19,382 nt of DNA, taken from Bacillota bacterium (GTDB lineage: Bacteria > Bacillota > Clostridia > Oscillospirales > Acutalibacteraceae). Positions 6,741 to 14,083 of the stretch are shown piece by piece. The notes beneath the pieces were generated by a model that saw nothing but the letters and a program-made list of their open reading frames with translations, was not told the DNA's origin and made no database searches. Each line of letters begins with the position of its first letter. Position 1 is the stretch's first letter. The stretch covers positions 1-19,382 of the forward strand of contig WQTL01000508.1 of the NCBI GenBank assembly GCA_009786275.1, given 5' to 3'. A program made the position numbers and the translations under genes.

Positions 6741-7073
6741 TTATTTTCCCCCTGCGTTTTCGGCGATTTTCCCTTGACATACCCGCTCTTCCTTGCGTTG
6801 CTTGCACTTGCTTATCTGGCTGGTTTGGAAATGGGGTAACTCAAGTTTTTTTGCCAGGTTCGCGCTGCTTTGCGGGGAGAGATAGACGTTTTCGCCCGCA
6901 GCAACGAATGTCTGCGGCAGGTCATCGCCCACTGTGACAACCGCCCCGGCCTCCTGCGCCCGCCGGAGGAATTCCCGGGTGTGCTTCGAGACCGTTGTGG
7001 TATCCAGGTCGAAAATGCCCACGATATCGTCCCGCTCGCACAGGACGCCCGGGCCGATAGAAAACATGCGCAT
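6741..7073 (-). CDS. remB: Extracellular matrix regulator RemB-like protein (DUF370) with a C-terminal extension
   Basis: This 110-residue protein's first 75 residues match RemB/YaaB: MFSIGPGVLCERDDIVGIFDL, then KHTREFLRRAQEAG, then VYLSPQSSANLAKK. In Bacillus the RemA/RemB pair is linked to matrix-gene expression, with RemA the DNA-binding partner. The family is normally about 80-90 residues. Here a basic Lys/Gln-rich tail of about 30 residues (KLELPHFQTSQISKCKQRKE and on) extends beyond it. GGAGG lies 5 nt before ATG 7073 and 11 nt before a second ATG at 7067, which would give the usual MF start. It follows maf by 22 bp on the same strand, probably in one transcript. Confidence 0.8.
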   Translation of the reverse strand: MRMFSIGPGVLCERDDIVGIFDLDTTTVSKHTREFLRRAQEAGAVVTVGDDLPQTFVAAGENVYLSPQSSANLAKKLELPHFQTSQISKCKQRKEERVCQGKIAENAGGK

Positions 7074-7095
7074 GAGAACCTCCGAATTGCGTCTC

Positions 7096-7665
7096 CTAAA
7101 AAGACCCTTCGCCTATAAAGCTTTTCAATTCCCTCGCCAGCCTTGCCGCCGGCAGCCCCACCACGTTGAAATAATCCCCCGTGATGCCCTCCGCCAGCAG
7201 CGCGCCCCTGCCCTGTATGCCGTAGGCCCCGGCCTTGTCCATGGGCTCGCCCGTGCGCACGTAGGCCCCGATTTCCTCGTCGCTTAAGCCGTAGAAGCGC
7301 ACGAGGCTCTCCTGCGAGAACACGCGTTCGTCCTCCCCGCGCCGCAGGCAAACCCCGGTGATCACGCGGTGCTCCCGACCGGAGAGCAGGCGCAGCATGC
7401 GCGCGGCGCCGGCGGCGTCCGTTGGCTTGCCCAGCAGGATGCCGTCGATCTCGACAATCGTATCCGCCGCGATAACGCAGTCCCCGGGGAAGTCCCGCGC
7501 CGCGGCCGCGGCCTTCTGCCGGGCGAGTGCGCGCGCCGCCTGCGCGGCGGTCCATGCCGGGTCAAGGCGCTCTTCCACGTTCGGGGCGTGCACCTCAAAG
7601 GGGATACCCAGCAAGGCGAGCAGCTCCCTGCGGCGGGGGGAGGCGGAAGCGAGGACATAGATCAT
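7096..7665 (-). CDS. maf: Maf family nucleoside-triphosphate pyrophosphatase
   Basis: With the start at 7665 the protein has 189 residues, the usual Maf size. It begins MIYVLASASPRRRELL, the nucleotide-binding start of the family. VIAADTIV, LLGKP, RVITGVCL and TGEPMDKAGAYGIQGRGA follow in the expected order and hold the acidic and basic catalytic residues. Maf proteins hydrolyse non-canonical or modified nucleotides (dTTP/UTP-type in the YhdE group) to monophosphates and are linked to septum formation. A longer reading frame back to 7707 would add 14 non-family residues. GAAGGG lies 7 nt upstream of the 7665 ATG, so that start is chosen. It is upstream of remB. Confidence 0.93.
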   Translation of the reverse strand: MIYVLASASPRRRELLALLGIPFEVHAPNVEERLDPAWTAAQAARALARQKAAAAARDFPGDCVIAADTIVEIDGILLGKPTDAAGAARMLRLLSGREHRVITGVCLRRGEDERVFSQESLVRFYGLSDEEIGAYVRTGEPMDKAGAYGIQGRGALLAEGITGDYFNVVGLPAARLARELKSFIGEGSF

Positions 7666-7731
7666 GTATAATCCCTTCGGTGTCATTCTTATTACATAGG
7701 ATATCACAAGTGCCGGTGCGCGTCAAGGGCC

Positions 7732-7983
7732 TCACAGGAAGCCCGGAAATTTCTTCGTTTCATGTTGCGGTACATTAGATAAGTGAAAAAGGGAAGAACC
7801 GTGGCCCGAGGCGCGTTCCTCGGCCCGGAATCCCTCCGCCTCAATAGCATTGACGAGCGCGTCCGTCTGGCCGGGAAACCTCGTGTCGATCAACACGAGC
7901 TTATCGTCCCAAACCAACGTGGGGTAAATCGCGCCGTTGGGCCTTTCGAGTTCCAACATGGCTATGTTGCCGGTGATTTTCAT
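7732..7983 (-). pseudogene. N-terminal remnant of a metallo-beta-lactamase-fold hydrolase gene
   Basis: This 83-codon ORF has its first 50 residues (MKITGNIAMLEL, YPTLVWDDKLVLIDTRFPGQ, ALVNAIEAEGF) reading like the start of MBL-fold hydrolases. Those continue for another 150 or more residues with an HxHxDH metal site. Here the similarity stops near residue 52, and an unrelated 30-residue tail runs to a stop. All metal ligands are missing. The usual DTGFPGQ is DTRFPGQ, suggesting further decay. A Shine-Dalgarno (AAAGGA) and a good promoter upstream are still present, so the remnant may be transcribed into maf-remB. Confidence 0.65.
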
Positions 7984-8016
7984 TCAGACGATGTCCTTTC
8001 TCTTTGCTTCACAGCT

Positions 8017-8045
8017 ATGATACCACAGATCGGCGCAGTTGTCCA
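8017..8045 (-). promoter_or_regulatory. Sigma-A-type promoter on the minus strand (TGGACA - 17 - TATCAT)
   Basis: Minus-strand TGGACA (8045-8040) and TATCAT (8022-8017) are separated by 17 bp, about 35 bp upstream of the MBL-remnant start. No strong promoter was found between the remnant and maf, so this may be the promoter for maf and remB. It is divergent from the promoter at 8070-8098. Confidence 0.6.
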
Positions 8046-8069
8046 TGGCCTGAAAATAAAAACGACTCA

Positions 8070-8098
8070 TTGCGTGTTTTTCGCGGGTGTGCTATAAT
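8070..8098 (+). promoter_or_regulatory. Extended -10 sigma-A promoter (TTGCGT - 17 - TATAAT)
   Basis: TTGCGT at 8070-8075 and a perfect TATAAT at 8093-8098 are separated by 17 bp, with a TGC extension directly before the -10. It lies about 30 bp upstream of the phosphotransferase start and drives that gene on the + strand. Confidence 0.75.
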
Positions 8099-8127
8099 GG
8101 CATGGAGAATGGCAGGAGGCTTTGATC

Positions 8128-9051
8128 GTGTATAGCAACGTAGTTCGCTCCGAGGAATATAAACACCGTATAATTGCGTTTATCCGGAACGCGTATGGCA
8201 TAGAGGCTGTGAATATCCCCCTTGCCAGGCGCGGCTTTTACGGCGAGACGTGGCGGCTGAATGCGGCTGACGCCAGCTACTTTTTGAAAATCGTTTACGC
8301 CGCCACGCATCAGGCGGTTTACGAGCGCAGCTTTGCGGTCGTCCAGCATCTGTGCGGCCACGGCATCGACTTCATCAGCCGCATCGTAAAGGCAAAAGAC
8401 GGCGGCCTGTTCACTCGATTCGACGGCGCGGTTCTCGGGGTATTCGACTGGATTGACGGGGAGAACATAGAGACGGACGCAACTAAAATCCCGGAATATC
8501 AGATGCTGGCAAAGGTGTACACGGTTCCGATCCATGGCGTTTTCATTCCCTGCGAGGATTTTTCGGACAGTTTTGCCCGTAAATTCTTCGGACAGTGGAG
8601 CGTGCTGGAGGATCCAGCGCTGTTATCCCTGCTTGAGAGAAACCGCGCGAAGCTCGAGCACAGGGCCGGGCGGCTAAAATGCTTTGCCAAGCGGTGCCAA
8701 GGAGATACAGAGGGCTTCGTCATCACCCACGGCGACGCAGGCGGGAACTTCATTGTGAGCGGCGACAGGCATTTCATCGTGGATTGGGATAACCCTGTCC
8801 TCGCGCCGCCGGAACGGGACGCTTGGGTCATGTGCTGCCGGGAATGGGCGAGGGACGCTTTTCACAGCGCCCTGCGTCAAAACGGCATCAGCTATACCCT
8901 GCGCCCCGAGCGGTTGGCGTATTACTGCTATCAATTTTTCTTCTTCTATCTCACCGCGTTCCTGGATGTATCCGCGCAAGCTGACACAGTTGCGGAATAT
9001 TTCGATCACTGGATTGAAGACAGCTTCGCGTATGCGGACAGGGTGGCGTGA
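8128..9051 (+). CDS. APH-family phosphotransferase, spectinomycin-kinase (APH(9))-like
   Basis: This 307-residue protein, unlike the short kinase at 4926, has a full APH fold. An N-lobe includes RRGFYGETWRL and the ATP lysine in SYFLKIV (about residue 54). The hinge is GVFDWIDGEN (about 105-114). The catalytic loop is THGDAGGNF (about 200-208), and the metal loop and following helix read DWDNPVLAPPERDAW (about 219-233). The DWDNPxLAPxERD segment resembles spectinomycin phosphotransferase APH(9) and relatives, but many such enzymes act on other small hydroxyl compounds, so a resistance role is not established. GTG 8128 lies 8 nt after AGGAGG. A TTG at 8122 would be only 2 nt from it. The gene is monocistronic behind its own promoter. 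Confidence 0.85.
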   Translation: MYSNVVRSEEYKHRIIAFIRNAYGIEAVNIPLARRGFYGETWRLNAADASYFLKIVYAATHQAVYERSFAVVQHLCGHGIDFISRIVKAKDGGLFTRFDGAVLGVFDWIDGENIETDATKIPEYQMLAKVYTVPIHGVFIPCEDFSDSFARKFFGQWSVLEDPALLSLLERNRAKLEHRAGRLKCFAKRCQGDTEGFVITHGDAGGNFIVSGDRHFIVDWDNPVLAPPERDAWVMCCREWARDAFHSALRQNGISYTLRPERLAYYCYQFFFFYLTAFLDVSAQADTVAEYFDHWIEDSFAYADRVA

Positions 9052-9230
9052 GCAGGCCGGCTTGGCGGGACGAGCTTGGCGAGTTCTCCGACGAGGCTCT
9101 GCCCGAACCGCTGATAAAGCACAAGTACCATAGTGATTCGCGAACTGTCCAGAGAAACCGTTATGAGCATTACCGGCAGACAGTGCGTTTGGCGTGGCCG
9201 CTCCTTTTTCACGGAAATCCGCGAAATGTC

Positions 9231-9260
9231 TTTACAGCGCCGCGTGCGATATGCTATACT
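9231..9260 (+). promoter_or_regulatory. Extended -10 promoter for the GPH symporter (TTTACA - 18 - TATACT)
   Basis: TTTACA at 9231-9236 and TATACT at 9255-9260 are separated by 18 bp, with TGC before the -10. It lies 30 bp upstream of the symporter ATG. I saw no recognisable gene in 9052-9230. A 68-codon minus-strand ORF there lacks a recognisable domain or ribosome binding site. Confidence 0.65.
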
Positions 9261-9289
9261 GGGCGCAGCAACAGTGAAGGAGAATCCCT

Positions 9290-10741
9290 ATGGCGACGAA
9301 AGTGAAATCCAAGGCCCCGCCGGCGGTGAACACCCATCCCAACAGGATCGGCGTGAAGGAGGCCGCGGGCTACATGTTCGGCGACGCGGGCAACCTGTTC
9401 GTGCTGACGTTCATCTCGACCTTTCTGAAAATTTTCTACACCGACGTGCTGAAGATCGACCCGGCGCAGGTGGCGGTGCTGTTCCTCGTCACCCGCCTGT
9501 GGGACACCGTGAGCAACCCCATCTGGGGCATGATCGTGGCGAAGAGAAAGCCGGGCAAGGGCGGCAAATACCTGCCCTACCTCAAATGGCTCAGCTTCCC
9601 CCTGGGGCTTTCCACGGTGCTGTGCTTTTTGAACTACCGGGGCGTGATGGGGAACGGCACGCTCATCACCGCCATGGCGTACGTCACCTATTTGATTTTC
9701 GAGGCGCTCTACACGGGCATCTGCATCCCCTACGGCTCCCTGGCATCCGTCATCACCGACGACCCGGCGGGCAGGACGCTGCTTTCTACCTTCCGCTCCA
9801 TCGGGGGCGGCGTCGGCGGCGGCATCGTGCTGATCCTCGCGCCCATGGTGGTGTACAAAAAGCAGGACGGCTACGACGTGACCAGCGCGAACGGCATGCT
9901 GCTGTTCGCCGCGGCGATGGCGGCGTTTTCCGTGCTGTTCTATCTCCTGTGCTACAAGGGCACGAAGGAGCGCGTGCCCTCCGAGGAGAACCCGAACGTC
10001 GACATGAAGCGCACCTACCTGGGGCTCATCAAGAGCAGGCCCTTCATCGCCATCGCCCTTTCGGGCATCCTAGTGAGCGGGCAGCTCCAGTTCGCCTCGT
10101 ATAACCAGTACCTCTACAAGAATTTCTTCGAGGACAAGGGCCTGGCGATCATCGGCACGGTGGCGAATTACCTGCCCATGGCGATCCTCATCCTGTTCGT
10201 ACCAAAATTGGTGGCGCGCTTCGGCAAAAAGGAGCTGTGCGGGGCCGGGGCGCTGCTCTCGGCCGCGGCGGCCATCGCGGTGGCCGTCATCCAGCCGGGC
10301 AGGGACCAGGCGGGGCTGTTCATGTTCTTCCTGACCGTCATCGGCACGGGCTACTCCTTCGTGAGTATCACCGTGTGGGCCGTGGTGGCGGACGTCATCG
10401 ACTACCAGGAGATGAAGACGGGTATGCGCAGCGAGAGCGCGATCTACGCCGTGTATACCTTCTCGCGCAAGGTGGGGCAGACCCTGGCGGACACCGGCGG
10501 CATGCTGCTGATCAAATGGGCGGGCTACAACGACGTGAACGCGAACCTGGGGTATGTCCCCGGCGTGGGCGAGCGCCTGATGGTCCTGTGCACGGTGATC
10601 CCCGCCGTGGTGTATACGCTGGTGTTCGTGTTCATGCAGTTTGTATACCCGCTTTCGAAGGAGAATTTGGGGCCGGTGTACCGGTTTATGGAGGAGAAGC
10701 GGGGGAGGGGCGAACAGGCGGCGGACCTGCAAAAAATATAA
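9290..10741 (+). CDS. GPH-family (MelB/YicJ-like) sugar or glycoside:cation symporter
   Basis: This 483-residue protein has 12 predicted membrane segments. It shows the pattern of glycoside-pentoside-hexuronide symporters: GYMFGDAGNLFVLTFISTFLKIFYTDVL at the start, TRLWDTVSNPIWGMIVAKRKPGKGGKYLPYL around helix 2-3, IPYGSLASVITDDPAGRTLLSTFRS (about 145-169), and VVADVIDYQEMKTGMRSESAIYAVYTF in the second half. Members import sugars, glycosides, uronides or sulfo-sugars with H+ or Na+. ATG 9290 has AAGGAG at good spacing. Only about 80 bp separate it from the glycyl radical enzyme gene, which has its own promoter. The pairing suggests transporter and enzyme share a substrate pathway, but the substrate cannot be read from sequence. 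Confidence 0.9.
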   Translation: MATKVKSKAPPAVNTHPNRIGVKEAAGYMFGDAGNLFVLTFISTFLKIFYTDVLKIDPAQVAVLFLVTRLWDTVSNPIWGMIVAKRKPGKGGKYLPYLKWLSFPLGLSTVLCFLNYRGVMGNGTLITAMAYVTYLIFEALYTGICIPYGSLASVITDDPAGRTLLSTFRSIGGGVGGGIVLILAPMVVYKKQDGYDVTSANGMLLFAAAMAAFSVLFYLLCYKGTKERVPSEENPNVDMKRTYLGLIKSRPFIAIALSGILVSGQLQFASYNQYLYKNFFEDKGLAIIGTVANYLPMAILILFVPKLVARFGKKELCGAGALLSAAAAIAVAVIQPGRDQAGLFMFFLTVIGTGYSFVSITVWAVVADVIDYQEMKTGMRSESAIYAVYTFSRKVGQTLADTGGMLLIKWAGYNDVNANLGYVPGVGERLMVLCTVIPAVVYTLVFVFMQFVYPLSKENLGPVYRFMEEKRGRGEQAADLQKI

Positions 10742-10778
10742 AAAAATAAAATATCCTCTGGATTTTTCCCTTGATTTG

Positions 10779-10787
10779 TGATATACT
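10779..10787 (+). promoter_or_regulatory. Extended -10 promoter element (TGATATACT) for the fusion gene
   Basis: TGA-TATACT at 10779-10787 is an extended -10 with a weak -35 (TGGATT at 10759-10764, 17 bp away). It lies 32 bp upstream of the ATG, in an AT-rich gap after the symporter. Confidence 0.5.
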
Positions 10788-10819
10788 CACCCTAAGCGAA
10801 TGATTAGGAGGGCGAGCAT

Positions 10820-13800
10820 ATGACAGCCGTTCAGACACAGACAAACCTCGAGGTGGTGCGTGTGCAGCGCAGTTGCGTGCACGACGGCCCCGGCCTGCGC
10901 ACCACGATCTTTTTCCGGGGCTGCGCCTTGCGCTGCCAATGGTGCCAGAACCCCGAAAGCCTCGATTTTACACACGCAGAAGGAGACGAAAACCTCACCG
11001 CCCAAGACGCCGCCGAAATTATTCTGCGGGACGCGAAATACATGCGGGCTTCCGGCGGGGGCGTCACGCTCTCCGGCGGCGAGCCCTTTTTGCAGAGCCC
11101 CGAAAGCCTTCTGGAGCTCCTCTCGCTCCTCAAGGAGGAGAATATCCCGGTGGCCGTCGAAACCGCCCTGTGCGCCCCCTGGGAGCACATCGAGGCCCTG
11201 CTGCCCTATATCGATCTCTTCGTGGCCGACCTGAAGGCCGTCGACCCGGCGCTCCACAAAGAACTCACCGGCAGGGACAACGCCCTCATCCTCGGCAACC
11301 TCGAAAAGCTCGCCGAGCTGGACGCCCCCATCCGTCTGCGCATGCTCATGGTGCCGGGCCTGAATGACAGTGAAGACGCCATCGAAGCCGCCGCCAATTA
11401 TCTTAAAACACTGGGATTCGATCAGATCGAGCTCATGCGCTACCACAACATGTACGAGGACAAGGCCAAGCGGCTGGGCCTCGAGGTCCCGGCTCTCGGC
11501 ATCACCGGGGACCAGAGCCTGCTTTCGCTCAAGCGCGGCATTGAGCTCTTCGAGAAGTACGGCCTGCGCGCCCGCAGCGACGACCTCGCGCAGAAGCCGC
11601 CCACGGCGCGGTTCACCCAGCGCGTGTTGGATATCCAGAAAGCCATCCGCGAGGCCCCGCGCGGCATCTGCTTCGAGGTCTCGGGCCTCAAGACCGAGTA
11701 CTACAAGAAATACGACGGCTTCTCCAAGCCCGTGCACATCCACCGGGCGGAGCGGCTGCGCCATGTGCTGCGCCACAAAAAGACCATCGTCTATCCCGGG
11801 GAGCTGCTGGTGGGCAACTTCACGGGCAAGCGCGTGGCCGGGCAGATCTGGGAGGAGCAGTACGGCGCGCTCTACGCCACCTTCCTCTCCAAGGCGGACA
11901 GGCAGACCCCGGTGAAGTTCTACTCCTCCCGGGAGGAGCGCATGAATTTCTACACGAACATCTTCCCCTACTGGCTCGCCAAGGGCACCATCATGCGCGG
12001 CGGCGGGGGCCTGAAGAACATCTTTCTCACCCTTTCCCGCGTGGCGGAAAGCTCCACGGGCTTCAACAACAACTTCGCGGCCATCGCGCACTTCGTGGTG
12101 AATTTCGAGCGCATCCTGCAGCTGGGCACCACGGGCCTGCGGGCCGAGGCTGAGGCCAAAATGCGCGAGCACCCCGAAAACAATCAAGATTTTTACAAAG
12201 GCGTTCTGATCTCCCTGGAGGCCCTGGAGACCTGGGCCGAGCGCTACGCCGCCCACCTGTGGAAGCTCGCCGCCGAGGAATCCAACGCGCAGCGCAAGGG
12301 CGAGCTGGAGCACATGGCGCGCATCTGCGCCCGGGTGCCGAAATATCCCGCCCGTACCTTCCACGAGGCCCTGCAGAGCATGATGTTCCTCCAGCTGGCC
12401 CTGTGCATCGAGGCCTACGAGAACGCCGTGTCCTTCGGCCGCTTCGACCAGATCCTCTACCCCTACCTCAAAAAAGATTTGGAGGCCGGCGCCATCACCT
12501 ACGATGAGGCCAAAGAGCTTCTCTGCCTCTTCATCCTCAAGATGGACGAGGTCATCCTGGTCAACGACGGCGACGGCTTCCTGAACGTCAGCAAGCTGTT
12601 CGAGACCCTCTCCGTGGACCAGGCCCTGACCTTCGGCGGCATCGACCGCAACGGCGAGGACGCCGTGAACGACGTGACCTACATGTGCGTCGACGCCTGC
12701 GAGCTCCAGCCCCTGGCCATCAACATGTGTGCGCGCATCCACGCGAAGAACCCCGAGAAATATCTTGACCGTTTGGCCGAAATCTACATCAACGGCTGCC
12801 CCATGCCCGAGCTCTTCGGCGACGAGATCTATATCGAGAGCCTGCGGCGCCACTACCCCGACACCTCCCTGGAGAACGCCCGGGACTACGCCATCGTCGG
12901 CTGCGTGGAGCCCACCGCCTCCGACGACCACTTCGGCAACACGGACAGCGCCAACATGAACCTCGCCATGCCGCTGCTGCAGGCCCTCAAGGGGCAGGAA
13001 CACGACCTCTGGAAATTCGGCTTCGGCCTCCAGATCGAAAAAATGGCCACCCGCGTGGTGGAGTACTTCCTCCCGCAGTACAAGTCAAAGCGCGAACAGG
13101 CCATCCGCCTGCGCGACTGGAAGCGCGGCCTGTTCGACTACGACCCGCCCAAGGACATGGACGAGCTCCTCGCGCGCTTCCAAACGCGCCTGACCGCCCT
13201 GGCGAAATCCATCCTCGCCGACCAGCAGACCATCGAAAAGGCCCTGGGCGAATACTTCACCACGCCCCTGGCCTCCTCCCTCTACAGGGGCTGTATGGAG
13301 ACCGGCAAGGACGCCTACGAGGGCGGCACGCACTACAACACGGCGGGCATCCAGGCCGTGGGCGTCACCGACGTTGCGGATTCCCTCCACGCCATCGACG
13401 AGCTTGTCTTCAAGCAGAAGAAATATACGTTGCTTGAAATCCTCCACGCCATCGATTTCAACTTCGAGGGCAAAATCTATCAAAAGATCAGAGAGGACCT
13501 CCTCGCCGTTCCGAAGTTCGGCGACGACACCTCCCCCGAGCCCGCCAAGTGGGTCACGCTGGTGATGAAGCTCTTTAACGAGGCCCTGGCGCAGTGCCCC
13601 TACGCGGTTCGCAACGGGGACTACCGGGCGGGCTACTACGCCCTCAACGTCAGCGACCGCTACGGCATCAAGACCCAGGCGCTGCCCTCCGGCCGCCTGA
13701 AGGGCACGCCCCTGGCCAACAGCGTGGCCCCGGCCTACGCCATGGAGAAGGCCGACCTGCTCAGCTCCCTCAACGCCCTGACGGCGGCGGACTTCACCGA

Positions 13801-14083
13801 CTACGCGCCCAACGGCACCACCGCCACCTTTACCATCGACGCCGCGCTCTTCCCCGGCGGCGAGGGCGTGAAGAACCTCGCGCGGATTTTCCGCACCTTC
13901 TTCACCACGGGCGGCATGCAGTTCCAGCCGAACATCATCAGCCGCGGCCTGCTGGAGGACGCCTACGCCCACCCGGAGAAATACAAGTACCTGATGGTGC
14001 GCGTGGCGGGCTACTGCGCCTACTTCAACGAGCTTTCGGACGACCTGAAGAAAGTGATCATCAACAGGACATGTTATGGGTGA
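10820..14083 (+). CDS. In-frame fusion of a radical-SAM glycyl radical enzyme activase to its glycyl radical enzyme
   Basis: This single 1087-residue protein has two parts. Residues 1-250 are a PflA-type activase with the radical-SAM cluster C35-x3-C39-x2-C42 (GCALRCQWCQNPE), SGGEP (85-89) and FVADLKAVD (134-142). It lacks the eight-Cys ferredoxin insert common in eliminase activases. A linker (about 251-265) leads to a PFL-like glycyl radical enzyme (about 266-1087) with VYPGELLVGNF (324-334), thiyl-radical cysteine C695 in GCVEP (694-698) and the radical glycine G1064 in RVAGYCA (1061-1067). GCVEP places it with C-X lyases and dehydratases, not true pyruvate formate-lyase (which has adjacent Cys-Cys). 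The substrate is unknown. The start has AGGAGGG 7 nt upstream. No ATG, stop or ribosome binding site lies in the linker, so it is made as one chain. The gene overlaps the lipoprotein gene by 8 bp. Confidence 0.93.
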   Translation: MTAVQTQTNLEVVRVQRSCVHDGPGLRTTIFFRGCALRCQWCQNPESLDFTHAEGDENLTAQDAAEIILRDAKYMRASGGGVTLSGGEPFLQSPESLLELLSLLKEENIPVAVETALCAPWEHIEALLPYIDLFVADLKAVDPALHKELTGRDNALILGNLEKLAELDAPIRLRMLMVPGLNDSEDAIEAAANYLKTLGFDQIELMRYHNMYEDKAKRLGLEVPALGITGDQSLLSLKRGIELFEKYGLRARSDDLAQKPPTARFTQRVLDIQKAIREAPRGICFEVSGLKTEYYKKYDGFSKPVHIHRAERLRHVLRHKKTIVYPGELLVGNFTGKRVAGQIWEEQYGALYATFLSKADRQTPVKFYSSREERMNFYTNIFPYWLAKGTIMRGGGGLKNIFLTLSRVAESSTGFNNNFAAIAHFVVNFERILQLGTTGLRAEAEAKMREHPENNQDFYKGVLISLEALETWAERYAAHLWKLAAEESNAQRKGELEHMARICARVPKYPARTFHEALQSMMFLQLALCIEAYENAVSFGRFDQILYPYLKKDLEAGAITYDEAKELLCLFILKMDEVILVNDGDGFLNVSKLFETLSVDQALTFGGIDRNGEDAVNDVTYMCVDACELQPLAINMCARIHAKNPEKYLDRLAEIYINGCPMPELFGDEIYIESLRRHYPDTSLENARDYAIVGCVEPTASDDHFGNTDSANMNLAMPLLQALKGQEHDLWKFGFGLQIEKMATRVVEYFLPQYKSKREQAIRLRDWKRGLFDYDPPKDMDELLARFQTRLTALAKSILADQQTIEKALGEYFTTPLASSLYRGCMETGKDAYEGGTHYNTAGIQAVGVTDVADSLHAIDELVFKQKKYTLLEILHAIDFNFEGKIYQKIREDLLAVPKFGDDTSPEPAKWVTLVMKLFNEALAQCPYAVRNGDYRAGYYALNVSDRYGIKTQALPSGRLKGTPLANSVAPAYAMEKADLLSSLNALTAADFTDYAPNGTTATFTIDAALFPGGEGVKNLARIFRTFFTTGGMQFQPNIISRGLLEDAYAHPEKYKYLMVRVAGYCAYFNELSDDLKKVIINRTCYG

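Noticed and set aside
6590..6937. 115-codon + strand frame between the XRE remnant and remB
   Set aside because: It runs antisense into remB and shows no ribosome binding site or family resemblance.
8128..9051. Calling the full-length APH-family gene a spectinomycin resistance gene
   Set aside because: The motifs fit APH(9)-like enzymes, but the fold covers many non-antibiotic substrates. There is no resistance context around it.
9006..9212. 68-codon minus-strand ORF after the phosphotransferase
   Set aside because: No ribosome binding site or recognisable domain, and it overlaps the end of the phosphotransferase. It could be a remnant, but nothing supports naming it.
9133..10104. 323-codon + strand frame overlapping the symporter
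   Set aside because: Frame-shifted reading of the GPH symporter, rich in Arg/His/Gly. The symporter frame has 12 membrane segments and a ribosome binding site.
10787..13003. 738-codon minus-strand open frame opposite the fusion gene
   Set aside because: It is antisense to a gene with clear catalytic motifs. It arises from GC-rich third positions and is rich in Val/Gly/His/Leu with no domain.
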